NCBI RefSeq assembly: GCF_016236915.1
Contig: NZ_JAEHOK010000007.1
Span: forward strand, 62,001 to 126,000
Length of the DNA: 64,000 bases
From: Salegentibacter maritimus
GTDB taxonomy: Bacteria > Bacteroidota > Bacteroidia > Flavobacteriales > Flavobacteriaceae
Direction: 5' to 3'
Positions within the stretch are counted from its first letter, which is position 1, and each line of letters opens with the position of its first letter. The notes beneath the pieces were generated by a model, which worked only from the letters and a program-made list of their open reading frames with translations, was not told the DNA's origin and ran no database searches. The position numbers and the translations under genes were made by a program. Positions 49,773 to 57,290 of this stretch are shown here, in pieces.

Positions 49773-51665
49773 ATGAGTGAAAATAAGCACTTTGTAATAG
49801 ATTTTGATAGTACCTTTACCCAGGTTGAAGCCCTTGATGTTTTAGGCGAGATTTCCCTGGCAAACGATCCCGATAAAAATAAAAACCTTGCCGAGGTTGA
49901 AGCCTTAACAGATAAGGGAATGAAAGGCGAGATGTCTTTTAGAGAATCTCTTGTGGAACGCCTGCGTTTACTAAAAGCCAATAAGAGTCATTTACCAGAT
50001 TTGGTAGAAAATCTAAAAGAAAGGGTATCTTCTTCTTTTGTTAGAAACCGGGAGTTTTTTAATGATTATCACGAAAACATTTATATTCTCTCAAATGGTT
50101 TTAAAGAATTTATCGTGCCTATTGTAGCACCTTACGGTGTTAAACCCGAAAATGTATTTGCCAATACTTTTGAATATGATGAACAGGGCAATATTATAAG
50201 TTTTGATCACAATAATGTTCTATCTTCTAATAACGGGAAAGTAGAACAACTTAAAAAATTAAACCTAAAAGGTGATGTTTATGTAATTGGAGATGGTTAT
50301 ACCGATTACGAAATTAAAGCTGCAGGTCTTGCTAATAAGTTTTATGCTTTTACCGAAAATGTGGAAAGAGCAAATATTCTTGAAAAAGCAGACCATATCA
50401 CACCAAGTTTAGACGAATTTTTATTTGTACATAATATGAACAAAGCAATCTCTTATCCTAAAAACAGAATTAATGTCTTACTTCTTGAAAACGTACATCA
50501 AGACGCGGTAGATATTATGAAAAAAGAGGGTTACAATGTAACGGTACATCCCGGTGCCATGGATGAAGATGAACTTTGTGAGAAGATAAAAGATGTTTCA
50601 ATTATAGGAATTAGATCTAAAACCCATTTAACCGAAAAAGTTCTGGCCCATGCAAACCGTTTAATTGCGGTAGGAGCATTTTGTATAGGAACTAACCAAA
50701 TAGATCTTCAGGCTTGTTTAAAGAAAGGAGTTGCGGTATTTAATGCACCTTACAGTAATACAAGATCGGTTGTAGAGCTGGCTATAGGAGAGATTATTTT
50801 GCTAATGCGTAACCTTCCAGATAAGATGAGGTTAATGCATGAAGGTAAATGGGATAAATCGGCTAATAATAGTTTTGAAACCCGCGGAAAGAAACTTGGA
50901 ATTATAGGTTATGGTAATATTGGGGCACAACTTTCTGTAATGGCAGAATCTGTTGGTTTCGACGTATATTACTATGATGTTGAAGAAAAGTTGCCAATGG
51001 GTAATGTTACCAAGTGCAATTCCTTAAAAGAACTTTTAGAGACCGTAGATGTTGTATCGCTTCACGTAGACGGAAGAAAAGAAAATAAAAACTTAATTGG
51101 GGAAAAGGAATTTGGTTACATGAAGGATAATGTGACCTTCATAAACCTAAGCCGTGGGCATGTGGTAGATATTAAGGCGCTTAAAAAGAATATAGAGTCC
51201 GGTAAAATTATGGGAGCCGGTATCGATGTTTATCCGCAGGAGCCCAAAACCAATAATGAAGAATTTGTTTCAGAATTAAGGAATTTACCTAATGTAATTT
51301 TAACGCCACACATTGGAGGTAGTACATTGGAAGCCCAGGAAAATATTGGAAATTTTGTTCCGGGAAAAATTATTGAATATATCAATACCGGAAGTACTAC
51401 TAACTCTGTGAACTTCCCTAATTTACAGTTGCCTGTACTGCAGAATGCACATAGGCTTATACATATTCACGAAAACAGGCCTGGTATTTTAGCGGAAATC
51501 AATAGAATTCTTGCCGGGCATGATATTAATATTGAAGGTCAATATTTAAAAACCAATGAGACCATTGGTTATGTAATTACAGATATTGACAAACGTTACG
51601 ATAAAGCGGTTATAAAAGACTTAAAAGGTCTTAAAGGAACCATACGTTTTAGAGTTCTATATTAA
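49773..51665 (+). CDS. Fused HAD phosphatase - D-3-phosphoglycerate dehydrogenase
   Basis: A 630-residue protein joining two serine-pathway activities. Residues 1-220 are a SerB-like HAD phosphatase: IDFDSTF (Asp10, Asp12), ILSNGF (Ser107), Lys156 and VIGDGYTDYE (Asp174, Asp178). Residues 231-630 are D-3-phosphoglycerate dehydrogenase: the NAD-binding GIIGYGNIGAQL, LSRGHVVD, DVYPQEP and TPHIGGSTLEAQ with the catalytic His. A C-terminal ACT-like domain (ENRPGILAEINRILAGHDINIEGQYL) follows. It would catalyse the first and last steps of serine synthesis, with SerC missing between. A strong terminator follows. Confidence 0.92.
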   Translation: MSENKHFVIDFDSTFTQVEALDVLGEISLANDPDKNKNLAEVEALTDKGMKGEMSFRESLVERLRLLKANKSHLPDLVENLKERVSSSFVRNREFFNDYHENIYILSNGFKEFIVPIVAPYGVKPENVFANTFEYDEQGNIISFDHNNVLSSNNGKVEQLKKLNLKGDVYVIGDGYTDYEIKAAGLANKFYAFTENVERANILEKADHITPSLDEFLFVHNMNKAISYPKNRINVLLLENVHQDAVDIMKKEGYNVTVHPGAMDEDELCEKIKDVSIIGIRSKTHLTEKVLAHANRLIAVGAFCIGTNQIDLQACLKKGVAVFNAPYSNTRSVVELAIGEIILLMRNLPDKMRLMHEGKWDKSANNSFETRGKKLGIIGYGNIGAQLSVMAESVGFDVYYYDVEEKLPMGNVTKCNSLKELLETVDVVSLHVDGRKENKNLIGEKEFGYMKDNVTFINLSRGHVVDIKALKKNIESGKIMGAGIDVYPQEPKTNNEEFVSELRNLPNVILTPHIGGSTLEAQENIGNFVPGKIIEYINTGSTTNSVNFPNLQLPVLQNAHRLIHIHENRPGILAEINRILAGHDINIEGQYLKTNETIGYVITDIDKRYDKAVIKDLKGLKGTIRFRVLY

Positions 51666-51685
51666 AAGTCTTTTAAATAGGTTAG

Positions 51686-51740
51686 ATCCCGTGAATTATT
51701 TCTCAAACTAAAAGAAATAACTCACGGGATTTCTTTTTGG
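51686..51740 (+). terminator. Intrinsic terminator of the fused serine gene
   Basis: ATCCCGTGAATTATTTCT (51686-51703) pairs with AGAAATAACTCACGGGAT (51713-51730), 18 bp with one mismatch, followed by a T-rich run. It is the longest intrinsic terminator stem in the window. Confidence 0.9.
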
Positions 51741-51770
51741 TCTTCACTCGATGATCCAGATATAAAGTTC

Positions 51771-51840
51771 CCAGACCTGCCTCGAAATTAAAAATTTATT
51801 TCCAACGAATGCCTCTTAGGCTTGCCTTTAGGTAGTTTAC
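51771..51840 (+). repeat. Family B repeat, 5'-truncated copy overlapping the mepB stop
   Basis: Starts CCAGACCTGCCTCGAAATTA and continues TTTCCAACGAATGCC to GGTAGTTTAC, matching the right three quarters of the full copies. The TTTAC end overlaps the mepB stop codon (51837-51839). The left part is missing. Confidence 0.65.
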
Positions 51841-52331
51841 TTTGCGCGGTACAATTGCTCTACTTTTTTAAGATTAGTATTGCTGTATATTTCATAGAAA
51901 TAATCTAATTGCCATTTTTGGGTTTTTTCGGCTTGTTTACTCCTTACAAGATCCCATTTAGGATACACTCTAAAAGCTCTCTTTCCTTCTTTTGTTTTGG
52001 TTGAGATGATACCCTTTTTTATCAAAATAGACCTAGGGAATATAAACTGTCCAAACCTTTCACCGGTTCGACTGTTCACTACAAAAAAGTCAATATTGTC
52101 ATCATGGTTAAATGGCTCAATTGGTCCCTTACCAATTCTTTTCCAAAATGTCACAAATTGCCCCGCTTTTTTAGGGGTAACTTTCGCGTTTCTGCTTAGT
52201 ATATGTAGATCGTTTAATTTAAATTGACAGGCATCGTATTCTTTGCTTTCTAATTCAGTTTTAAACTCAGAAATTTTAAGATTGCACCTGTCATAAATTT
52301 CTTTCTTTATTTGAGTGAGATTTTGGTCCAT
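51837..52331 (-). CDS. MepB family protein
   Basis: A 164-residue cytoplasmic protein of the MepB family, named after the third gene of the S. aureus mepRAB multidrug efflux locus; its biochemical role is not known. The family phrases are YDACQFKLNDLHILSRNAKVTPKKAGQFVTFWKR and FGQFIFPRSILIKKGIIS, with a basic C-terminal part. No efflux pump is directly adjacent, though a MATE gene (MepA's family) lies about 1.6 kb away in the other direction. Its stop codon is supplied by a family B repeat. Confidence 0.9.
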   Translation of the reverse strand: MDQNLTQIKKEIYDRCNLKISEFKTELESKEYDACQFKLNDLHILSRNAKVTPKKAGQFVTFWKRIGKGPIEPFNHDDNIDFFVVNSRTGERFGQFIFPRSILIKKGIISTKTKEGKRAFRVYPKWDLVRSKQAEKTQKWQLDYFYEIYSNTNLKKVEQLYRAK

Positions 52332-52388
52332 TTGATTTAAATAGGGGTGTTCACTGTATATTTAAAATAATCAGTTTTATAGAAGAAC

Positions 52389-52436
52389 CAAAAGTAAGTC
52401 TATTTTAAAAAAGAAAATATACCCTTATTAGGGTAT
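52389..52436 (-). promoter_or_regulatory. Candidate mepB promoter with palindrome
   Basis: The minus strand has TACTTTTG at 52389-52396, matching TAnnTTTG, 58 bases before the mepB ATG. Just upstream, ATACCCT and AGGGTAT (52419-52436) form a 7-bp inverted repeat around TATT, where a -33 element would be. That is a good position for a repressor site. No -33 TTG is seen. Confidence 0.4.
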
Positions 52437-52539
52437 TGTGTCCAGGCTCTTTTCTGGATAAATTTGGTATAATATTTTGTTTGGGATAAAAAGGTCGTGA
52501 TCTGGTTTAGGTAGGGATAAATCAGGTTGTTTTTTTTTA

Positions 52540-52642
52540 TTGGCAGCACCAAAAGTATATTACCTCGAGGTCCCCTCTAAATTAAATATTTGTTTCCAAC
52601 AAATACCTCGTGGGCCTGGTCCGAGGTAGTTTACCCGATGGC
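52540..52642 (+). repeat. Family B repeat, full copy
   Basis: Begins TTGGCAGCACCAAAAG and continues TTTCCAACAAATACCTCGTGGG to CCGAGGTAGTTTACCCGATGGC. It aligns along its length with 37751-37854. It lies between mepB and the racemase gene and accounts for about a third of the 328-base gap; the rest is the mepB promoter region. Confidence 0.75.
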
Positions 52643-52659
52643 TTCAGGTTTAAAAATAT

Positions 52660-53343
52660 TTAATCTTTTAAAATAAATTCGGTAGCCATTTTTGCGTGAA
52701 GCCTGGTAGTATCTAAAAGCGGAATTTCAGTATCATTTTCTTTAATAAGCATGGGGAGCTCGGTACAGCCTAAAATTATTGCTTCAGCGCCTCGTTCTTT
52801 TAGTAATTGCATTTGCTTTAAATAGAAAATTTTAGCCTTATCGGTAAATTTTCCCTGGGTAAGTTCTTCTGAAATAAACCTGTGGGTTTTATCAATATAA
52901 CTATCGCCAGGGATTAAAGTTTCTATTTGGTGCTCTTCTCTTAATCTACCCGATAAAAAATTACCAAGCATTGTTGGTTTTGTGCCTAAAATCCCTAGTT
53001 TTTTAAACCCTTTTTGTTTAGCCTCTTTGGCTATAGCATCAGCAATATGAAGTATTGGAATATTGAGTTTAGGTTGTACAAAATCAAAAACCATATGGGG
53101 GGTATTAGCACAAATAATTACAGCTTTAACCCCTGCCGTTTCAAGTTTTCTAGCAATACCTAAATAAGCGTTTTTAATTTTTTCAGCATCATTTTCACGC
53201 ATTAATTGAACATTGAGACTGTATAGAAGTAAAGGCGGGTTTTGTTGTGTGCCAATCTTTGCACCAACAAGTTCATTTAAAAGCCTGTAATATTCTATAG
53301 TAGAGTGCCAGGAGGTACCCCCAATCATTCCCAATAAATTCAT
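52660..53343 (-). CDS. Aspartate/glutamate racemase family protein
   Basis: A 227-residue cofactor-independent amino-acid racemase. The two catalytic cysteines are in IICANTPHMV (about residue 79) and GCTELPM (about 194), spaced as in aspartate racemase rather than MurI, and the N terminus IGGTSWHSTIEYY is the aspartate-racemase start. The substrate is probably aspartate, but hydantoin or glutamate racemases are possible. It lies 21 bases after the small CxxC protein gene and is likely co-transcribed with it. Confidence 0.88.
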   Translation of the reverse strand: MNLLGMIGGTSWHSTIEYYRLLNELVGAKIGTQQNPPLLLYSLNVQLMRENDAEKIKNAYLGIARKLETAGVKAVIICANTPHMVFDFVQPKLNIPILHIADAIAKEAKQKGFKKLGILGTKPTMLGNFLSGRLREEHQIETLIPGDSYIDKTHRFISEELTQGKFTDKAKIFYLKQMQLLKERGAEAIILGCTELPMLIKENDTEIPLLDTTRLHAKMATEFILKD

Positions 53344-53364
53344 AATGCATGGTTTTTGCTGAAT

Positions 53365-53598
53365 TTAAGCAATTTTTAGGTCTTTGTCACATTGATCTTC
53401 ATTTTCTGACTTTCGAAAAGAATTTAAAATACCTACAGCCTCCAATGCGGCAAATTCAGTTTTATAAATAAAGGAAACCCTGGCTTCTTTCTCGTTAGCC
53501 GAGATATCATAAATATCTTTAATTTTAGACAATCTTTGGGTAATGTATGTTATACAGTTTCTGCAATTGAGTTCTTTTAGTGAGATTGTAGCTTTCAT
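53365..53598 (-). CDS. Small heavy-metal-associated-like protein
   Basis: A 77-residue protein whose N terminus, KATISLKELNCRNCITYITQRLSKI, looks like an HMA ferredoxin-fold metal-binding domain with CxxC at Cys12 and Cys15, followed by the expected VSFIYKTEF strand and AALEAVGIL helix. A further Cys sits near the end. It would be a soluble copper or other soft-metal carrier, or a regulator of one; there is no P-type ATPase nearby. It starts about 20 bases before the racemase gene. Confidence 0.75.
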   Translation of the reverse strand: MKATISLKELNCRNCITYITQRLSKIKDIYDISANEKEARVSFIYKTEFAALEAVGILNSFRKSENEDQCDKDLKIA

Positions 53599-53626
53599 AA
53601 TAATTCATTTTTTTGCTTTTCCATAC

Positions 53627-53686
53627 TATGGTAAACTTACTGTGTATATAGTAGGTTTTGTATGAGCAATGTCAGTTTACCACATA
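53627..53686. other. Inverted repeat upstream of the HMA-like gene
   Basis: GGTAAACT (53630-53637) pairs with AGTTTACC (53674-53681), with flanking partial matches (TATG and CATA). It lies in the roughly 300-base divergent gap between the HMA-like gene and the MATE gene. It is a plausible operator or a leader hairpin. The rest of the gap shows no gene. Confidence 0.35.
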
Positions 53687-53897
53687 TTTGGAGTATAAAA
53701 AGTTTTTTGTTGGGTGTTTTTAAAATGCTCGTGCTAAGCTTACGGGATTTTCTTAAAAAATGAAGGTAGAAAACGGCTACAAAATCATTAATTCTCTTGT
53801 ATCGAGTAAAATACTTTTAAGAAATGGTTAAAAGCAAATTGAAGTATTAAGTTGGGAGATATTTTTCTTTACTTGCAAGGCTTAAATTTTCAGAAAA

Positions 53898-55280
53898 TTG
53901 CGAAAGAAAAAACGACCCATAAAATATACCGAAGGTAAGATTTTTAGCTCTTTGGCTAATTTGGCCTGGCCTATTATATTGGCAAATATATTACAAACCG
54001 CATACCAGTTAATAGATACATTTTGGTTGGGGAGATTAGGAGCCGATGCCGTTGCAGCGGTAAGTATAAGTTTTCCTATCCTTTTTTTAATCCTTTCGTT
54101 GGGTGCCGGTTTAACATTGGCAGGAACCGTAATTGTTTCGCAACATAAAGGAGCCGAAAACCAGGCTGAGGTAAATTACAGTTCTTCGCAAACTGTTTTT
54201 GTAATCTTTTTTATATCGGTTTTGTTGGCTATTGTGGGCTATTTTTCTTCAACACCACTAATGAAACTTATAGGTGCCGGCCCCGAAATACTTAGTGATT
54301 CGGTAAGCTACTTTCAGGTTTCTTCTTTGGGTTTCATCTTTCTGTTTATGTTTTATGTGTTCCAATCTTTAATGCGGGGAATTGGAAATGTGCTCTTACC
54401 CATGTATGTGGTTTTGGCTACGGTATTTTTAAATTTAGTATTAGATCCGCTATTTATTTTTGGATTCGGCCCTATTCCTGGGTTTGGGGTGGCCGGGGCT
54501 GCGGTAGCCAGTGTTGTAACCCAGGGTTTATCGGCATTAGCCGGTTTACTTATTCTTTTTAGGGGTAAAAGAGGGATTAAGATTAATTTTAGCGAGATGA
54601 AATTCGATTTCCCCTGGACACGAAGAATGTTCAATATAGGTATTCCTTCCAGTATGGAGATGTCTACCAGGGCAGCTGGAATGACGGTTATGGTGATGTT
54701 GGTAACCAGTTTTGGGAGCGAAGTTGTGGCAGCTTACGGTATTGGAAGTAGAATATTAAGTCTTATTGTAGTACCGGCACTTGGTTTTGCCATGGCCACT
54801 ACCACCTTAGTAGGCCAGAATATAGGAGCTGGAAAAATAAAGCGTGCCGAAAGAATAGGGAACTTAAGTACTAAAATTGCTTTTTTTGGCTTAACCGCCG
54901 TTGGCTTGATTCTTTTCTTTTTAGCTGAACCTATTACCGCATTTTTTGTTCCCAATGACCCCGGTGTAATTAGAGACGGATCTTTATTTATTAAAATTAT
55001 GGCACCCAGTTTTGGTGTGCTTGGCGTTCAGCAGGTGTTAAATGGGGTGTTTAATGGTGCCGGCTTTACAAAAGCCTCTTTGTTAATTTCGGTTTTTGCC
55101 CTCTGGATTATTCGTTTCCCTATGGCTTTTGTTTTATCCAATAATACCAGTCTTTCTTTTGAAGGTATTTGGTGGGCATTTCCTATCTCTAATCTTATTG
55201 CGGCCATTGCGGCTTTTCTATACTATAAAATGGGGCATTGGAAATTAAGGACTATTCGTTACCGCCACAGGCAACTTTAA
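53898..55280 (+). CDS. MATE family efflux transporter
   Basis: A 460-residue inner-membrane multidrug/toxin exporter of the MATE (NorM-like) family with about 12 helices. The start region KYTEGKIFSSLANLAWPIILANILQTAYQLIDTFWLGRLG is diagnostic, and the second half repeats it with MFNIGIPSSMEMSTRAAGMTVMVML and GFAMATTTLVGQNIGAG. It starts with TTG at 53898; there is no ATG upstream in frame and the next is about 100 residues in. It is followed after 80 bases by another exporter gene on the same strand. Confidence 0.92.
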   Translation: MRKKKRPIKYTEGKIFSSLANLAWPIILANILQTAYQLIDTFWLGRLGADAVAAVSISFPILFLILSLGAGLTLAGTVIVSQHKGAENQAEVNYSSSQTVFVIFFISVLLAIVGYFSSTPLMKLIGAGPEILSDSVSYFQVSSLGFIFLFMFYVFQSLMRGIGNVLLPMYVVLATVFLNLVLDPLFIFGFGPIPGFGVAGAAVASVVTQGLSALAGLLILFRGKRGIKINFSEMKFDFPWTRRMFNIGIPSSMEMSTRAAGMTVMVMLVTSFGSEVVAAYGIGSRILSLIVVPALGFAMATTTLVGQNIGAGKIKRAERIGNLSTKIAFFGLTAVGLILFFLAEPITAFFVPNDPGVIRDGSLFIKIMAPSFGVLGVQQVLNGVFNGAGFTKASLLISVFALWIIRFPMAFVLSNNTSLSFEGIWWAFPISNLIAAIAAFLYYKMGHWKLRTIRYRHRQL

Positions 55281-55360
55281 TTTATTGTGAGCTAAAACAA
55301 GTTTTATTTCTTTTGCTGAAATATAATAAACGGCAATTTTTATATCTGAAAATTTTAAAA

Positions 55361-56509
55361 ATGAAAGTCGAAATTCAACAACGAATTGCTTTAAGTACCT
55401 ATTTTTTCTTATCTGGGTTCTGTTTTTCTACCTGGGCCTCCCGAATTCCTACTATTAAAATGGCATTCGAACTTAATGAAGCAGAATTAGGAAACTTACT
55501 AATGGTGATGCCTATAAGTTCTCTTATTGGGCTTCCGGTTTCAGGATGGCTAGTGTCGCGTTTTGAAAGTAGATATCCCTTAATGGTATCCTATATCTTT
55601 TTGGCCATTTCGCTTGTTCTTATTGGGTTGGCCCATAAACTTGTTCTGCTTATCGCGGGGATCTTTTTCTTCGCTTTTTCAATGAGGATTTTTAATATTG
55701 CCATCAATACTCAATCTATCACCTTACAAAAATCTTTTAAAAGAAAAATTATAGGTTCTTTTCATGGGCTTTGGAGTAGTGGCGGACTTTTAGGAGTTGC
55801 GCTTTCTACTTTACTGGTGAAATTGGAGGTTCCTATTTATAAACATTTACCTGCTGTAGCTATTTTTACGCTTCTTCTTGCTTTTGCAGCTTTCTCATTT
55901 TTACTGAAAAAAGATAGGTCTAGCCAGGGAAATAAACTCCGACTCGGAAAACCGGATAAGCCTACCATGTATCTTGGCTTTATAGTTTTTCTTGCCGCAA
56001 TTACCGAAGGTGGAATGTTTGATTGGAGCGGTGTTTACTTTAAAGAAGTGGTAAAAGAAGATGTGTTTACCCTTGGTTATTTAATATTTATGGTTTTTAT
56101 GGCTCTTTCCCGTTTTTTTTCTGATAGGATTGTGGAAAAAATAGGAATGAAAAAGAATTATTTAATAAGTGCCAGCCTGGTCTGCCTGGGGGTTTTGCTT
56201 ATGGTAGTATTTCCTTATTTTTGGCCCGCAATAATCGGATTTTGTTTAGTTGGTATAGGAGTTGCCTCAGTAATCCCCATGACCTTTCTCCTAGCCGGCA
56301 CCTCTAAAAAATATTCGCCGGGAATGGCTATTTCTATTATTAGTACGTATGCTATTGTGGGAATGCTTTTAGGCCCACCACTTGTGGGTTATTTGGCACA
56401 TATTTTTAACTTAAAAATATCTTTTATCCTATTCTTTACTTCAGCATTAATGCTTATTCCTATTTCGCGGCTCTTTTTTAAATATAAAGAGGCGAATATT
56501 CAGGAATAA
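55361..56509 (+). CDS. MFS transporter, YbjJ-like
   Basis: A 382-residue MFS transporter with about 12 helices, resembling E. coli YbjJ: FCFSTWASRIPTIK in helix 1, ITEGGMFDWSGVYFKEV in the middle and SRFFSDRIVEKIGMKKNYL in the second half. I start it at ATG 55361 (MKVEIQQRIALS); a longer in-frame reading would overlap the MATE gene with a low-quality N terminus. The substrate is unknown. It converges with the secreted-protein gene 18 bases away, without a terminator. Confidence 0.88.
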   Translation: MKVEIQQRIALSTYFFLSGFCFSTWASRIPTIKMAFELNEAELGNLLMVMPISSLIGLPVSGWLVSRFESRYPLMVSYIFLAISLVLIGLAHKLVLLIAGIFFFAFSMRIFNIAINTQSITLQKSFKRKIIGSFHGLWSSGGLLGVALSTLLVKLEVPIYKHLPAVAIFTLLLAFAAFSFLLKKDRSSQGNKLRLGKPDKPTMYLGFIVFLAAITEGGMFDWSGVYFKEVVKEDVFTLGYLIFMVFMALSRFFSDRIVEKIGMKKNYLISASLVCLGVLLMVVFPYFWPAIIGFCLVGIGVASVIPMTFLLAGTSKKYSPGMAISIISTYAIVGMLLGPPLVGYLAHIFNLKISFILFFTSALMLIPISRLFFKYKEANIQE

Positions 56510-56527
56510 GTTTTTCAATAGAAATGT

Positions 56528-57121
56528 CTAATTTTTATCTGCCGGGGTAATCATAATATGAGCGCGGTGGGTTCCTGGGTCCATAAGCCATGGCATTCCG
56601 GGAGTGTGTGGCTTATCTGGTAGCCCTGTTTCTTCTGTGGTAGCATAAGGCATATAAATTACATAGCGTAATTTTGCATCTTTAAGTTCCCCGGTTTCGC
56701 GATTTAAATTCGCCTCCTTTCCGGTAAGTATATAAGTCATACTTGGCGCATCGGGCATTTTTAGTTTGCCGCTCTCTACTTCTTTTTGTCGTATAGCACG
56801 ACGCTCCATCATATCTTTTCCTTCAGTCTTTAATTCTCTGCCGCGAGACATAAACGGCTCAAGTTTTTTATTATAACAACTTACTGAAATACCATTCATG
56901 CCAGGGTCGTCTGCAATGCAAACCAGGTTGTTGCTTCCTTCTTTTAGTAAAACTACTTTTCCTTCTTTATCATATCCGTAAACAGTAATGTTAGCCCTAT
57001 CTTCTTCGGGCGCAGCCAAACCTGCCATTTTTATTTGAATTTCTTTAGAAAGATATTTTTCCTGGGCTATTCCCTGAAAACCGAAAGCCAGACCTAGTAG
57101 GGCAAAAAGTAGATTCTTCAT
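56528..57121 (-). CDS. Secreted protein of unknown function
   Basis: A 197-residue exported protein (signal peptide ending GIAQ at about residue 20). It has two cysteines in NNLVCIADDPGMNGISVSCYNKK that could pair, a charged middle (ELKTEGKDMMERRAIRQKEVESGK) and a conserved-looking end, MPWLMDPGTHRAHIMITP, rich in Met and His. That pattern hints at metal binding, but I do not recognise the family. It stands alone with the MFS gene converging on it. Confidence 0.72.
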   Translation of the reverse strand: MKNLLFALLGLAFGFQGIAQEKYLSKEIQIKMAGLAAPEEDRANITVYGYDKEGKVVLLKEGSNNLVCIADDPGMNGISVSCYNKKLEPFMSRGRELKTEGKDMMERRAIRQKEVESGKLKMPDAPSMTYILTGKEANLNRETGELKDAKLRYVIYMPYATTEETGLPDKPHTPGMPWLMDPGTHRAHIMITPADKN

Positions 57122-57290
57122 AGTAAACAGATTTTAATTTATATTTTTTATGGTGTTATGCCGAATTTTTTTCAGCGTCTAAGGTGTAAAATATTCACTT
57201 GTAGACTATTTATAATTCCCTTCTTTATATTCCATTCAGCTAAAGATATAAATTTTACTCGATAATTTTAATGTAATGCTTCCAGGTAGC

